Assembly: GCA_033977085.1 (NCBI GenBank)
Contig: CP138906.1
Span: forward strand, 2,728,001 to 2,792,000
Reading direction: 5' to 3'
DNA: 64,000 nucleotides
DNA from: Apirhabdus apintestini
Lineage (GTDB): Bacteria > Pseudomonadota > Gammaproteobacteria > Enterobacterales > Enterobacteriaceae
Part shown: piece after piece, positions 53,701-62,927 of the stretch
Position numbering within the stretch: position 1 is the first letter of the stretch
How the letters are laid out: each line of letters begins with the position of its first letter
Notes under the pieces: generated by a model
What the model was told of the DNA's origin: nothing
The model's database searches: none
What the model saw: the letters and a program-made list of their open reading frames with translations, nothing else
Position numbers and translations under genes: made by a program

Positions 53701-56700
53701 ATGAACCGAAATATCGCTATACAAAAAGGCGCTCCCTATCGAAAATTACGATTGGTCGCCTGCATGCAAATTATTCTTCAAGGCGTCACTCCACTCATGT
53801 TAACTCTGGCGCCGGTAGCTGCGGTTAACGCTGAAAATAAAAACTCTGCCGTAATATCGCAGGCTCTGGCGCATAAAAAGCGGTCGAGCAGGCTCAATAT
53901 ATTGCTTCGCATTATTTTAAAACCGGCCACGTTATTGCTGAGGGAGAGACGCTGGCGTCTATCGCCCAAGATAACCGCCTTAGTGAATTAACGCTGCGTG
54001 AAATAAACCGCATTAAATATCCAAGCGATCGCGATTATTCACGGCTGGGCGCTGGCGATGTCATCATGCTACCCGTGGAACCGCAGCGCTTCACCACCGC
54101 GCGCGCCGTGGAACAAAAGAATAGCGCGGCCCGGATGCAGGAAGCGCGTCCCGCCTCTTCTGACGGCGCTGACAGCGACGCCGGGAGGGAAAAACGTATG
54201 GCGGAATGGCTGTCCGCCGCGGGCACGATTTCCGACAGCGAGCGCCAGGCGGACGCGACGAAGAATATGGCCATCGGCGGTGCTTCACAGGCCGCTGCCG
54301 ATAACCTGGAAAACTGGCTTAATCAGTTCGGCCACGCGCGAGTTCAGCTTCAATGTCGATCAAAAATTCCATCTGGACGGCAGCAGCGCCGACCTGCTGT
54401 TACCGCTGACTAATAGCCCGGATTTGCTGACCTTTACCCAGCTTGGGGTCCATGATAAAGACGATTACACCACGGCTAATCTGGGCATCGGCCAGCGCTG
54501 GTTCAGCGCGCAGCAGATGCTGGGTTACAACCTGTTTGTCGATAGAGAACTGCGTAACGCGCATACCCGCCTCGGCGTGGGCGCAGAATACTGGCGCAAC
54601 TTCCTGAAGCTGGCGGGGAATGGTTATATCGGGCTGACCGGCTGGAAAACCTCGAAAAATCTGGATGATTATGAAGAAAAAGCGGCGTCGGGTTTTGATC
54701 TGCGCGCCGAGGGGTATCTGCCGGCTTTGCCGCAGCTTGGCGCCAGGCTGCAGTATGAGCAGTACGTCGGTGAGAATGTCGGGCTATTTGGCCGCGACCA
54801 TCTGCAAAAGATCCCTACGCCATTACGGCAGGCGTTAACTATACGCCGGTGCCGCTGGTGACGGCGGGGTGGACTATCGTCAGGGGAAAAGTAGCGTCAA
54901 CGATACTCAGCTTTCCCTCCAGTTTAATTATTTGTTTGGCGTGCCTGGCAGGCGCAAATCTCCACGGACGCGGTGCGCGAGCTCGAGAACGCTGGCGGGG
55001 TCAAGGCTGGCGTTTGTCGACCGTAATAGCAATATGGTGATGCAATACCAGAAAATGGAGGTTATCACGCTCGCGCTGCCCGCCCATTTGAAAGGGAAAG
55101 TGCAGACTCAGCAAACGGTGCTCGCCACTGTAAAAGCGAAACACGGGCTGGATCATATTCAGTGGAACGCGGCGAAGCTGCTGGCCGCCGGCGGAAAAAT
55201 TGAAGCACTATCGCCCGCGCAATATAAAATTACGCTTCCCAAAACGGCGGGCAGTTATCCGCTTTCCGCTATTGCATGGGACCGCCGCGGTAATATCTCA
55301 AATACGGCCCAGAGCGAGCTGACGGTGAGCGATGATAAACCGGTGCCAGATTTTGTCATCGGTGGTATTACGCCAGATAAGCTACAGGCGGACGCTGACG
55401 GCACCTCCCCGGTAACCTACACCGTGACGGTAAAACACAAAGACGCACAGAATGCGTCATCTTTTGCGGGTTATCGCATTCAGTGGAAAAACGACGGCGT
55501 CGGCACCCTCAGCGCGCAGCAAACGACGCTGGACGCCAACGGAAATGCGCAAGTTACGGTGACCAGCACCCTGCCAGGTACCGTTAACCTGACGGCGACG
55601 CTGGTGGATACCAGCGGCGTTAAGGCGGATCAAAAGCAGAATAATCAGGTGCAATTTGTCAGTAACGCGCCGGTGGTGATTAACACGCTGACGCCGAATA
55701 AAACGCAGGAAATCGCCAACGGTACCAGTCCGGTGACCTGGACGCTGAGCGTCAAAGAGAAAACCGGCGCCCTGCACAGTACCTCATCTTTCACAGGCTA
55801 TACCGTGGTCTGGGCCAATGGCGGCGTCGGCACACTTAGCGCGGGAAAACCACGATAAATGCGAACGGTGAGGCGCAGGTAAGTGTAACCAGTAAAACAC
55901 CGGGCTTTGTGAAACTGAAGGCAACGCTGCTGGACGCTGACGGCAAACAGACCGATCAGAAGCTGGATAGTCAGGTACAATTTATCCCGGAAATTGTTAT
56001 AGCTGCGCCCACATTAACGCTGGATCGCACTAAGCAGTGGAGCGACAGTGACATTACCGTTAACGCCAGCGTGAAAAACAGCATCGGCGCTGCGGTTAAG
56101 GACCAGGGTTTAACCTTTACCTTAACGGGTTGCACAGACTGTTCGCTGGATAACGCCGCGCCGGTCACCGATAAAGACGGCAAGGCCAGCGTCAAACTGA
56201 CGATGGGAATAGCGAGCCGGGCCGGCGCGCCGTCATTAAAAGTTTGCCTGAAGGATGACCCAACGCTGTGCAGTAGCACCAGTACGGCAAACTTCTATGC
56301 AGTGCCGAAAATTACCGGCTATACCGTTAAAGGTACCGGAGCCACGACCAGCAGCGATACGTTCAACGAAGTACGCCTGAAAGGCGGTGAGTTTCAGATA
56401 AATGCCACCGGCGGCGACGGAAACTGGGCGTGGTCAAGCAACTCTGCCAGCGCGGCGAAAGTCGACTCTCAGGGCATGGTGACGCTGTTTAGCTCTGATG
56501 GCACCGACATCATAGCCACAGCGTTTTATGGCGATACGCAGATGGAGCGCGCGGTAACATTCACTATTAGCAATACCGGCGGCCAATTCTACGAATATCC
56601 GGATACCAATAACCTTATCGCCAGCGCGAGTAGTAGCTGCCCGGCTGGCTCCCGTTTTATTAGCGATAGCAACATTCCGAAGCTACTGTGGCAGCAGTGG

Positions 56701-56874
56701 GGCGATATTTCTCAATATCGGGCCTTTGCAGGCTATGCCCCTAAACTGAGCACCTGGGTGCCGGGTTCCAGCAGCGGCTCTACCGCTAAAGTATTTTACC
56801 TGGCGGGGGCTGAGGGAGGAACGGATAAAGAGGTATCGAATATCTCTAAATCTCGCTCGTTATGTGAACATTAA
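53701..56874 (+). CDS. Intimin/invasin-type inverse autotransporter adhesin (several frame breaks)
   Basis: About 1,057 residues. Order: signal region (MNRNIAIQKGAPYRKLRL to AAVNA), LysM-like domain (VIAEGETLASIAQDNRLSEL to GAGDVIMLP), inverse-autotransporter barrel (WLNQFGHARVQ, DLLLPLTNSPDLLTFTQLGV, WFSAQQMLGYNLFVDRELRN, FNYLFGVP), then three Ig-like repeats (TPDKLQADADGTSPVTYTVT; TPNKTQEIANGTSPVTWTLS; a third), a Big2-like domain, and a C-terminal C-type-lectin-like tip (SSSCPAG to KLLWQQWGDISQYRAF to RSLCEH) with the Cys pair of intimin/invasin. Breaks include A5 to A6 near 53880, an extra base near 54347, A4 to A5 near 54808, G4 to G5 near 54869, and A4 to A5 near 55850. These cancel overall. 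Confidence 0.88.
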
Positions 56875-56917
56875 TCATCAACGTTATTGTTCATTAGCCT
56901 AATGGTGTAATTCCCCG

Positions 56918-56946
56918 ATGCCCTTTCTGTGAAGGGCATTATTATT
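56918..56946 (+). terminator. Terminator after the inverse autotransporter gene
   Basis: Stem ATGCCCTT / AAGGGCAT with a 6-base loop, followed by TATTATTT, 44 bp after the stop. It separates the adhesin from the chaperone genes. Confidence 0.75.
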
Positions 56947-57058
56947 TCAACGCCTCAGAGATAATGTTAAAGCAGCCGCTCTGCTATCTGCCTACCCGTT
57001 ATTTATACCGCGCTGACGACAGCATAATTTTTCAGTTTATTAAAACGCAGGATTAATT

Positions 57059-57490
57059 ATGACTCCCACTATCGAAAGCATTATTAAACACATCGCCGTT
57101 GCACTAAATAGCGAATTAACGTGGGCGGAGGATCACGCATGGCTGATTCCGTCTCAGCAACCGGCTACCCTACTCACTCTAATTTGGGAGGAGGAGACCG
57201 ATGAACTTATTCTTTCTCTGTCGCTCGGTACGCTGGATGAGCGCTTCCCGCCCGAGCTGGTGATGGAGATTCTGGAATCCAATCGCATTATGGCACTGGG
57301 GCACGGCCCTAAATTCTCCTGTTCACCGGAGAGCCGCATGCTGCTGCTGCTGGACACTATCCACGTGTACGACGGCGCTGAAACGCTGGCCGGCGAACTG
57401 GCAGATAACCTTGTCGACATTGCCAGCGAAGTTTGTCAGCGCTTTACCGCGCTGGGCCATCATCTGCATACACCCTTTCAGGAGCGCTAA
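57059..57490 (+). CDS. CesT/SycE-family class I T3SS chaperone, first copy
   Basis: 143 residues, intact, acidic. The alternating pattern TIESIIKHIAVALNSELTWA, LLTLIWEEETDELILSLSLG, FPPELVMEILESNRIMALGH and a C-terminal helix (ADNLVDIASEVCQRFTALGH) is that of class I effector chaperones (CesT/SycE fold). The two bases before the next gene (TAAG-ATG) show tight coupling. Its most likely client is the two-TM protein at 58008. Confidence 0.75.
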   Translation: MTPTIESIIKHIAVALNSELTWAEDHAWLIPSQQPATLLTLIWEEETDELILSLSLGTLDERFPPELVMEILESNRIMALGHGPKFSCSPESRMLLLLDTIHVYDGAETLAGELADNLVDIASEVCQRFTALGHHLHTPFQER

Positions 57491-57491
57491 G

Positions 57492-57890
57492 ATGACAAAT
57501 GACGAAATTATATCGCAGCTGGGTGATATCGCCGGGATTAAGCATTTAGCGTTCGATCTTCAGCGCGTATGCAACCTGACCATTAATAGTGATTATCACA
57601 TTACGCTTGCCGAACTGGATGAAGATAACCTCATCGTACACGGCGTTATTTGCCAGCTTGCGCCGGAGGTTGCGGCAAATGCCTCACTGACGCTGCTGAG
57701 CGCCAATATGATGTTTGCGACGGTTAATGGCCCTTATGTAAGCTGGTCGGCAGAAAACACCGCGCTTTATTTAACGCTGCCATTACAGCGAGAAACGCTG
57801 GATGCGCACGCGCTGTATGAGCAGATACATTATTTAATTCAAAATATTGAGCATTTACGGGAAACATTACACCAGCAAAGCATTATCTAA
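57492..57890 (+). CDS. CesT/SycE-family class I T3SS chaperone, second copy
   Basis: 132 residues from 57492 (MTNDEIISQLGDIAGIKHLA), intact. Same fold pattern as its neighbour (LTINSDYHITLAELDEDNLI, LLSANMMFATVNGPYVSWSA, LYLTLPLQRETLDAHALYEQ) but low identity to it, so a divergent pair, perhaps a heterodimer. The in-frame upstream codons overlap the first chaperone gene and are not used. Confidence 0.72.
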   Translation: MTNDEIISQLGDIAGIKHLAFDLQRVCNLTINSDYHITLAELDEDNLIVHGVICQLAPEVAANASLTLLSANMMFATVNGPYVSWSAENTALYLTLPLQRETLDAHALYEQIHYLIQNIEHLRETLHQQSII

Positions 57891-58007
57891 AGAATGGCGC
57901 AAAAACGTTAAATAATTAAGGGAAATAATGGAAATGTATCTGTAACCCAGATCTCCTATTGTTTATACCTTAGACACCAGAGTAAAAAGAAATAAGGAAT
58001 TATAACC

Positions 58008-59409
58008 ATGCACTCACCCATAATTGCCACTGCGGTCAGCGACAATACGACAATATTTCGTGCAAGCGATGCATCAGGCGCATCTCAATCTATTAAGAAT
58101 AACAGCGGCGGCGCGAACGGATCGCCCTCCTTACAGCAGGAGATGTTAAATGAACTAGTGGCAAAATTTGCAGAACGTCGTGCAGCCGGAAGAATAAGTA
58201 AAGATAATTTAGCGCAGCGGCCTAATAATGACGAAATAACACAGCGCCCCTCTCACAGGAGGGAAGGCATTCTGATAAAGGATGACGCCACTAAACAGGG
58301 CATCGCTTCAACCGCGCGGCTCAATGCGGATAAAGCGGGAAGCGGGGGCGTTGCCATTAATAATAAACTACCGCTAACACTTAAAATAGAGCAGTCGAAG
58401 GACCTAAAAAAGGCAGCGTCGGCGAGAGCACCATAAACGCTCGTCCCACCGTTAATCAAAAGCAAAAAATGAGATACCGACTGGAAACCAGAATCTGGAA
58501 AACAATATCGGTGGTCAGAACGCAAAGCCGCGGCAGCCTGAAAACAGCGAAAAAGCGCTGAATGCTAAGCTGCAGCAGCTGGAAACTGAAAAAAGCGCTG
58601 AGCGATAGCCTAAACGAAGCCAATACCGCTCATCAGAGGCAAATCAGCGAGTTAGACGCTCAAATGGAGGTACTACAGAGCGAACGGCCAGTCAATGTCA
58701 GAGCGCTAACAGAGGAGCTGCGCGAGCTACAAAATAAAAATCAAACCCTACTGGCTGATACAAAAAATACAAAGATGCGCTCTCCGCTGCCAAAATGACC
58801 GCGAAGAAGCACAGCCGTTTTCCGGCAATCGCCATGATGGTTCTCGGCAGCGCCGGCACCGTCGGCGGGCTGGGCGGACTTATCGCTATGCTAGAGAAGG
58901 CGGGCAATGACGGCTGCTACGAGGAAGAGCGCGCCAACGGTGAAGCCGCAGGCCTTTCCGACGGCATTGATGAGATTCGCTCTCTCTACGCCGAAGGCGC
59001 CATTGATAATGAAACCATGAACGAGTTATTCAACTCGGATGCGAATGGCAACCCCATCATCAGCGCGAGCGATTTGAAGGAGGGAGCCAAAGACATTCCT
59101 GTCACCGGTAAAGATGGCAATACGTTCACTCTGAGTGAGAAGGCGGGCGCGAGCGCCGAAGAGTCTGTTGCCAAGGCGGAAGACCGCGATCGCAATATCG
59201 GCTATGCCGGTAGCGGCATCGCCGGGCTGGGCGTGCTCGGTATCGGCGGCGGCGCAGCGCTGCTACACCATGTGAATAAAAAGAATAAATACAATACCGC
59301 GCTTAAACATTCCCTGGCGGAGGGCAATACCAGTCACAAACTTGCCGCGCCCGAGCAGCCACAGTATCGCACCAATATCAATTGGATGAATCGGCAATCC
59401 CGAGCGTGA
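58008..59409 (+). CDS. Putative T3SS-translocated two-TM membrane protein, Tir-like architecture (four frame breaks)
   Basis: About 467 residues. N terminus Ser/Asn-rich and unstructured (MHSPIIATAVSDNTTIFRAS), as in T3SS substrates. Coiled coil (ALSDSLNEANTAHQRQISEL, VRALTEELRELQNKNQTLLA). TM1 (PAIAMMVLGSAGTVGGLGGL, DNA 58822-58893). Acidic loop of 101 residues. TM2 (IGYAGSGIAGLGVLGIGGGA, 59197-59265). C-terminal tail of 47 residues. Frames are rejoined at 58408-58413 (A6 to A7), 58465-58470 (A6 to A7), about 58590 (one extra A, or two missing) and about 58772 (A2 to A3). No sequence match to Tir is claimed. The TM-loop-TM layout, CesT genes and adjacent intimin-like gene suggest it. Confidence 0.6.
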
Positions 59410-59460
59410 AGCAGAGAAACATCGGCCATTAGCGCAGTGAAAAGGTAGATTTATCTTTCA

Positions 59461-59486
59461 AGCCGCCAATTCAGGCGGCTACTTTC
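59461..59486 (+). terminator. Terminator after the two-TM protein gene
   Basis: 7-bp stem AGCCGCC / GGCGGCT, 6-base loop, then ACTTTCTA, 52 bp after the stop. Confidence 0.65.
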
Positions 59487-59524
59487 TATAATGAACATGC
59501 CTATTCGCGCCAATTTCCGCGTCT

Positions 59525-60045
59525 ACTGCAATGCCTGATAATTCCTCTCAGCCCGGCCAGATCTCGCTCGCTGAAAATAATCGAGAACGCCACTGGCATG
59601 ACGCTGCCCCCTGACAAGCCCAAACGGGTGATTTGTTTAATCGTACGCAGGGTAAAAAAGAGGACTGTGTTTTATCACAAATTCAAAGGAGCATTCTTGT
59701 TAAGTAAAAAAGCAAAAAGTATCGATAAAAAACCGCAGTGAAGTCGCCAAATACCCGTTTACCGCAAAAGATGATTTCCCTGCATTTATTGAGAAGGCTC
59801 CCCAGCATTGAAATATTAGTTATTATGCAACTCGTTGCGCTCCGCCACTGATTGATAAACTTACCCGGCCCTATAACTCTTTCATTGAAGCACGTTGCCG
59901 CACGCTTAAAGTAAAGCGTATCGCACAGATAGAAGAATTATTAATATGCGGGAAAACGGGCGGGAATAAGGCATTTCAATCGTTCATATTTCCGGTGGAT
60001 CAGCAAACGGTTAACGCCTTAATTCCGCGTATTTTATCGCCCTGA
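59525..60045 (+). pseudogene. Decayed unknown ORF
   Basis: Several frames joined by indels read like a former protein: SEVAKYPFTAKDDFPAFIEK, then TRPYNSFIEARCRTLKVKRI and NKAFQSFIFPVDQQTVNALI before a TGA at 60043-60045. Internal stops remain (for example after APQH near 59810), so I treat it as a remnant. Family not recognised. Between 60046 and 60305 I see nothing. Confidence 0.35.
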
Positions 60046-60305
60046 GAGAGTTGGCGTGATTGCCAGCAAACGCCGGGACGCCGGGAATAGCAGCGGGCAG
60101 GAATCGAAGGCGCTTTCGGCGTGCAGCCTGCCCGGCGAATAAACTGCCCGACAAAATAGAGGGTTGTCATCAGAATAAAGAAGAGGTAAAGGCTTTACCT
60201 TCGAGGTGAAATATCAATTACGCCTCACGCGCCGCTGCCAGTAATAAATAACGCCGTTCAATCTCACCGCGCGATATATCACCCATAGCAAACTGGTGCT
60301 CTCGG

Positions 60306-61749
60306 CTAGGTATTTATTTCGGCGCCATTAAGCAGAGTGATTAACTCGCGTAGCCGCTGCCCGGAACGGATTTGATTATCGCAGGCGCTATCCTGCCGCA
60401 GGGAAGGTGCGCCCGCCTGCGGCAGGTGTGTGCTAGCGTGAAGACCAGGTAAAGGCCCGTTCATCGCGTTTCCCCGCGCGTTAAGCGCCTTGCGCAGCTC
60501 CGCCTGTAGCGCCAGCGCGTTAGCGGCCTGCTCTTCTATACCCGACGCCGCCTGCGGCTGCAGGCGCTGCTGATTAAGCGGCCTCAACGCGCTGCGCTGG
60601 CGTAAAGGATTCTCCAGAAGACGCGTCGCTATAGTCCTTCCCCGGCGCAGACGCAAATGTAACCTGCGCCTGCCGCTGTTTAACCCGGGCGATGTCCTCG
60701 CGCGGAGATATTTTGTCTCCATAGCGGGCATCCGCTGCTGCTTCGCGGGTTTCACCATGGAAGGTGCTGGCGCAGTAATCGACCTCCTGAGCGCGACGGC
60801 TGCAGGCCTGTTTTAGCTCTTCAAGAAGCGTAAGCGGCGGTTTCTCTTCCGTCTGGCGTATGCCAGCATCCACCCGGCGGCGCGCCGATACCGCCGGTTT
60901 CACCACCTCTTTCCGCCCGGCGTCACATTCATCCGCGCGGCCTTCATTATCGAACGCGTCGCCTTTCAGCGCGGGCGCAGCGGGCAGCGTCTCGCGTGAA
61001 GCAATATTATCCGGCGCATCGCTGTAGCAGGACATTTGCTCTGAGCCGCCACTTTCATGCGCAACCTGCTGCTCTGTGGCGGACGCTGCGATGGCGGCGG
61101 CGTTTGGGCCGGTGTTCCGGGATTCTGCCAACAAAGGTATCTGCTGCTGTTTATTGCCTGTCGCCTGGCCGTGTACCGCCAGCAGCCCCACCGGCGCGCG
61201 CAGTCCGCCGAGGCTGTGTGACAGATGAAACACCGCGCACGGGGCGTTTCCTGGCGGGATAGTTTCTTCTCAGCGATGAGCGTTACCGATTTAAACTCGC
61301 TGTCTATCACCGCAAAAGGCGTCTTTTGCAGTGCCTGCCGGTGCGCCGGCCAGGCCTTCGCCCCTGACATCGCGCTCTCTGCCAGGTTGAGTTCACCGCG
61401 CGGCACGGTAAATTCGTAGCCAGGGCCACGCAATACACCGGCGGTTTTACAGCAAGTATTGCCGCCTGAGACAAGCTGTTTTTTTGCGCGCCATAGGCAC
61501 AGCAGGCTAACGCGTAAAACTCCGTTTTTCTGTCGCTTTGATAGCGGGGTGCGGCACAGCAGCCAAATAGCGACGAGGCCACCCACCGGGTAACGCGGGA
61601 GAAGATGCCGTCGTTGGAGACTGGCGCCCGCCGGGCTTTTATTTGCTGAGTCGCCGCGCGTGAGGCGCGCGCCGTTTGAGCGTCAGTCTGCGTTTTTCGT
61701 CATGCGCGGGGTAGCGCGCGGGGATCGCCCGCTGGTTAATAACAATCAT
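60306..61749 (-). CDS. Putative T3SS effector of unknown family (at least four frame breaks)
   Basis: Starts at 61749 (MIVINQRAIPARYPAHDEKR), continues DAQTARASRAATQQIKARRA, a Cys-rich stretch (WVASSLFGCCAAPRYQSDRK), TAGVLRGPGYEFTVPRGELN, LQKTPFAVIDSEFKSVTLIA, a central polar region, and ends LRELITLLNGAEINT at 60306. Joins fall near 61680, 61480, 61245 and 60620. The first three each fit one missing base. About 480 residues. Arg/Ala/Gln-rich N terminus without signal peptide, and position in the T3SS island, suggest a secreted substrate. No domain is recognised. Confidence 0.45.
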
Positions 61750-61767
61750 GATGGAATATCCTTTATG

Positions 61768-62074
61768 TCATCTTTATCACCTGACCCAACGGACGCTATC
61801 GTTATTGCCAGGCAGGGTGCCCAGCGCATCAGGTCCGCGCTGGCGTGGCTGGTAAACCGAATAAGCCTGCCGGGCAGGCGTTAATAACAGGGGCGCACAA
61901 TACGGTGAAAAATATCGCGCGGTAACCCAGGCCAATACCCTATTGGCCGCAGGAAAAAACGGGCGCTTTTGGAAATATCTTCGCAGGGAATACGGTTCTT
62001 CACCGAATTTTAATCGGCGGCGCGTTACGTATCATAGCGCCTGCATTTTTTAATTCGGAGCCTTACGTATGCTA
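61768..62074 (+). CDS. Possible small protein, frame broken
   Basis: MSSLSPDPTDAIVIARQGAQ, then in other frames AGQALITGAHNTVKNIAR and EKTGAFGNIFAGNTVLHRIL. Divergent from the effector-like gene and just upstream of the membrane protein at 62069. Could be a short secreted protein or chance frames. No family. Confidence 0.25.
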
Positions 62075-62598
62075 ATTTCCCAGCCTTCTCTTCCATCCTG
62101 CTATATCTCTCCCCGCCCGCGGCAGAGAAGAGTAGTACGTATATAACCGTGGATACTGCTGCAAGTAGCGAGCATGAAAAAACGCAGATAAGTAAGTTTG
62201 CGCAAGCCACTGCTCGCGAGCTTACCGCCGCGCGCAATCAAACCCAAAGCGCGTGGTCCGCCAAAAGCGCGCTAGCGGCGGCCGGTATCGCTGCCGGCTG
62301 CGCCGGCGGTATCGGGATGTGGTTTTTGGCTAGCGGTACGGGGATTTACGGTACCGCGATCGCCACGCTTATCGGCGGCGGCGCAAGCGGTGGGCTACTG
62401 GCGGGGTTAAGCGATAGGGTAAGCATTCCGGCGGCTATTGCGCTGGGGGCGATTTGCGCCGCCGTGCCCGGCTGCCTGCCCTACGCCTGGAATTTACAAA
62501 ACACGACGCTTCACTGTGCGCTTTCGTCGGCTAGCGGCGCGCTTTGCGGCGCCGTGAGCGGTACCAGTGCCGCAAAGCTGTATCAGGAACGCGGATAA
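62069..62598 (+). CDS. Glycine-rich polytopic protein, SseF/SseG-like by architecture (one frame break)
   Basis: From 62069 (MLISQPSLPSCYIS; GGAG ribosome site) and, after one C is added near 62118, SSTYITVDTAASSEHEKTQI. Then several hydrophobic Gly/Ala-rich segments: ALAAAGIAAGCAGGIGMWFL, GTAIATLIGGGASGGLLAGL, IPAAIALGAICAAVPGCLP, SSASGALCGAVSGTSAAKLY. About 177 residues. A polar N terminus without signal peptide plus glycine-rich hydrophobic segments is how the SPI-2 effectors SseF and SseG look. Homology is not shown. Confidence 0.5.
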
Positions 62599-62927
62599 AC
62601 GGCATAAAAAGGAGCCACCGGAACAGGCTCCTCTGCTGGGTTTTATGTGCTGGCAGGTGATTGCTTCCCCTGTGCGCTACGGCCGCCCGGATTTAACCCA
62701 GGAAGCCCGCTTTTTGCCCGCCATAGTCAGCATGAGTATTTTCAGGTGCGGCAGCGGCCCGTCGCCGGGCATAAATGGCAGAGGCAATTAATATATATTT
62801 TGCCCAACGGCCGCCCGATCTTGCGCCAGGCGGGTGAATAAGGGCCAGATAGCGGCCCGATATTTCGCGCGGTGTATTCATCCGCAAACGCTAATAACGC
62901 GCGCGCAATGACTATTGTTTAATGATA

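Noticed and set aside
53701..59409. Calling the module LEE eae-cesT-tir directly
   Set aside because: The T3SS is SPI-2-like, the two-TM protein shows no sequence match to Tir that I can see, and its C-terminal tail is too short. Kept as an architectural analogy only.
62609..62632. GGAGCC/GGCTCC hairpin as terminator of the 62069 gene
   Set aside because: Short stem, 9-base loop and no T tract. Too weak to list.
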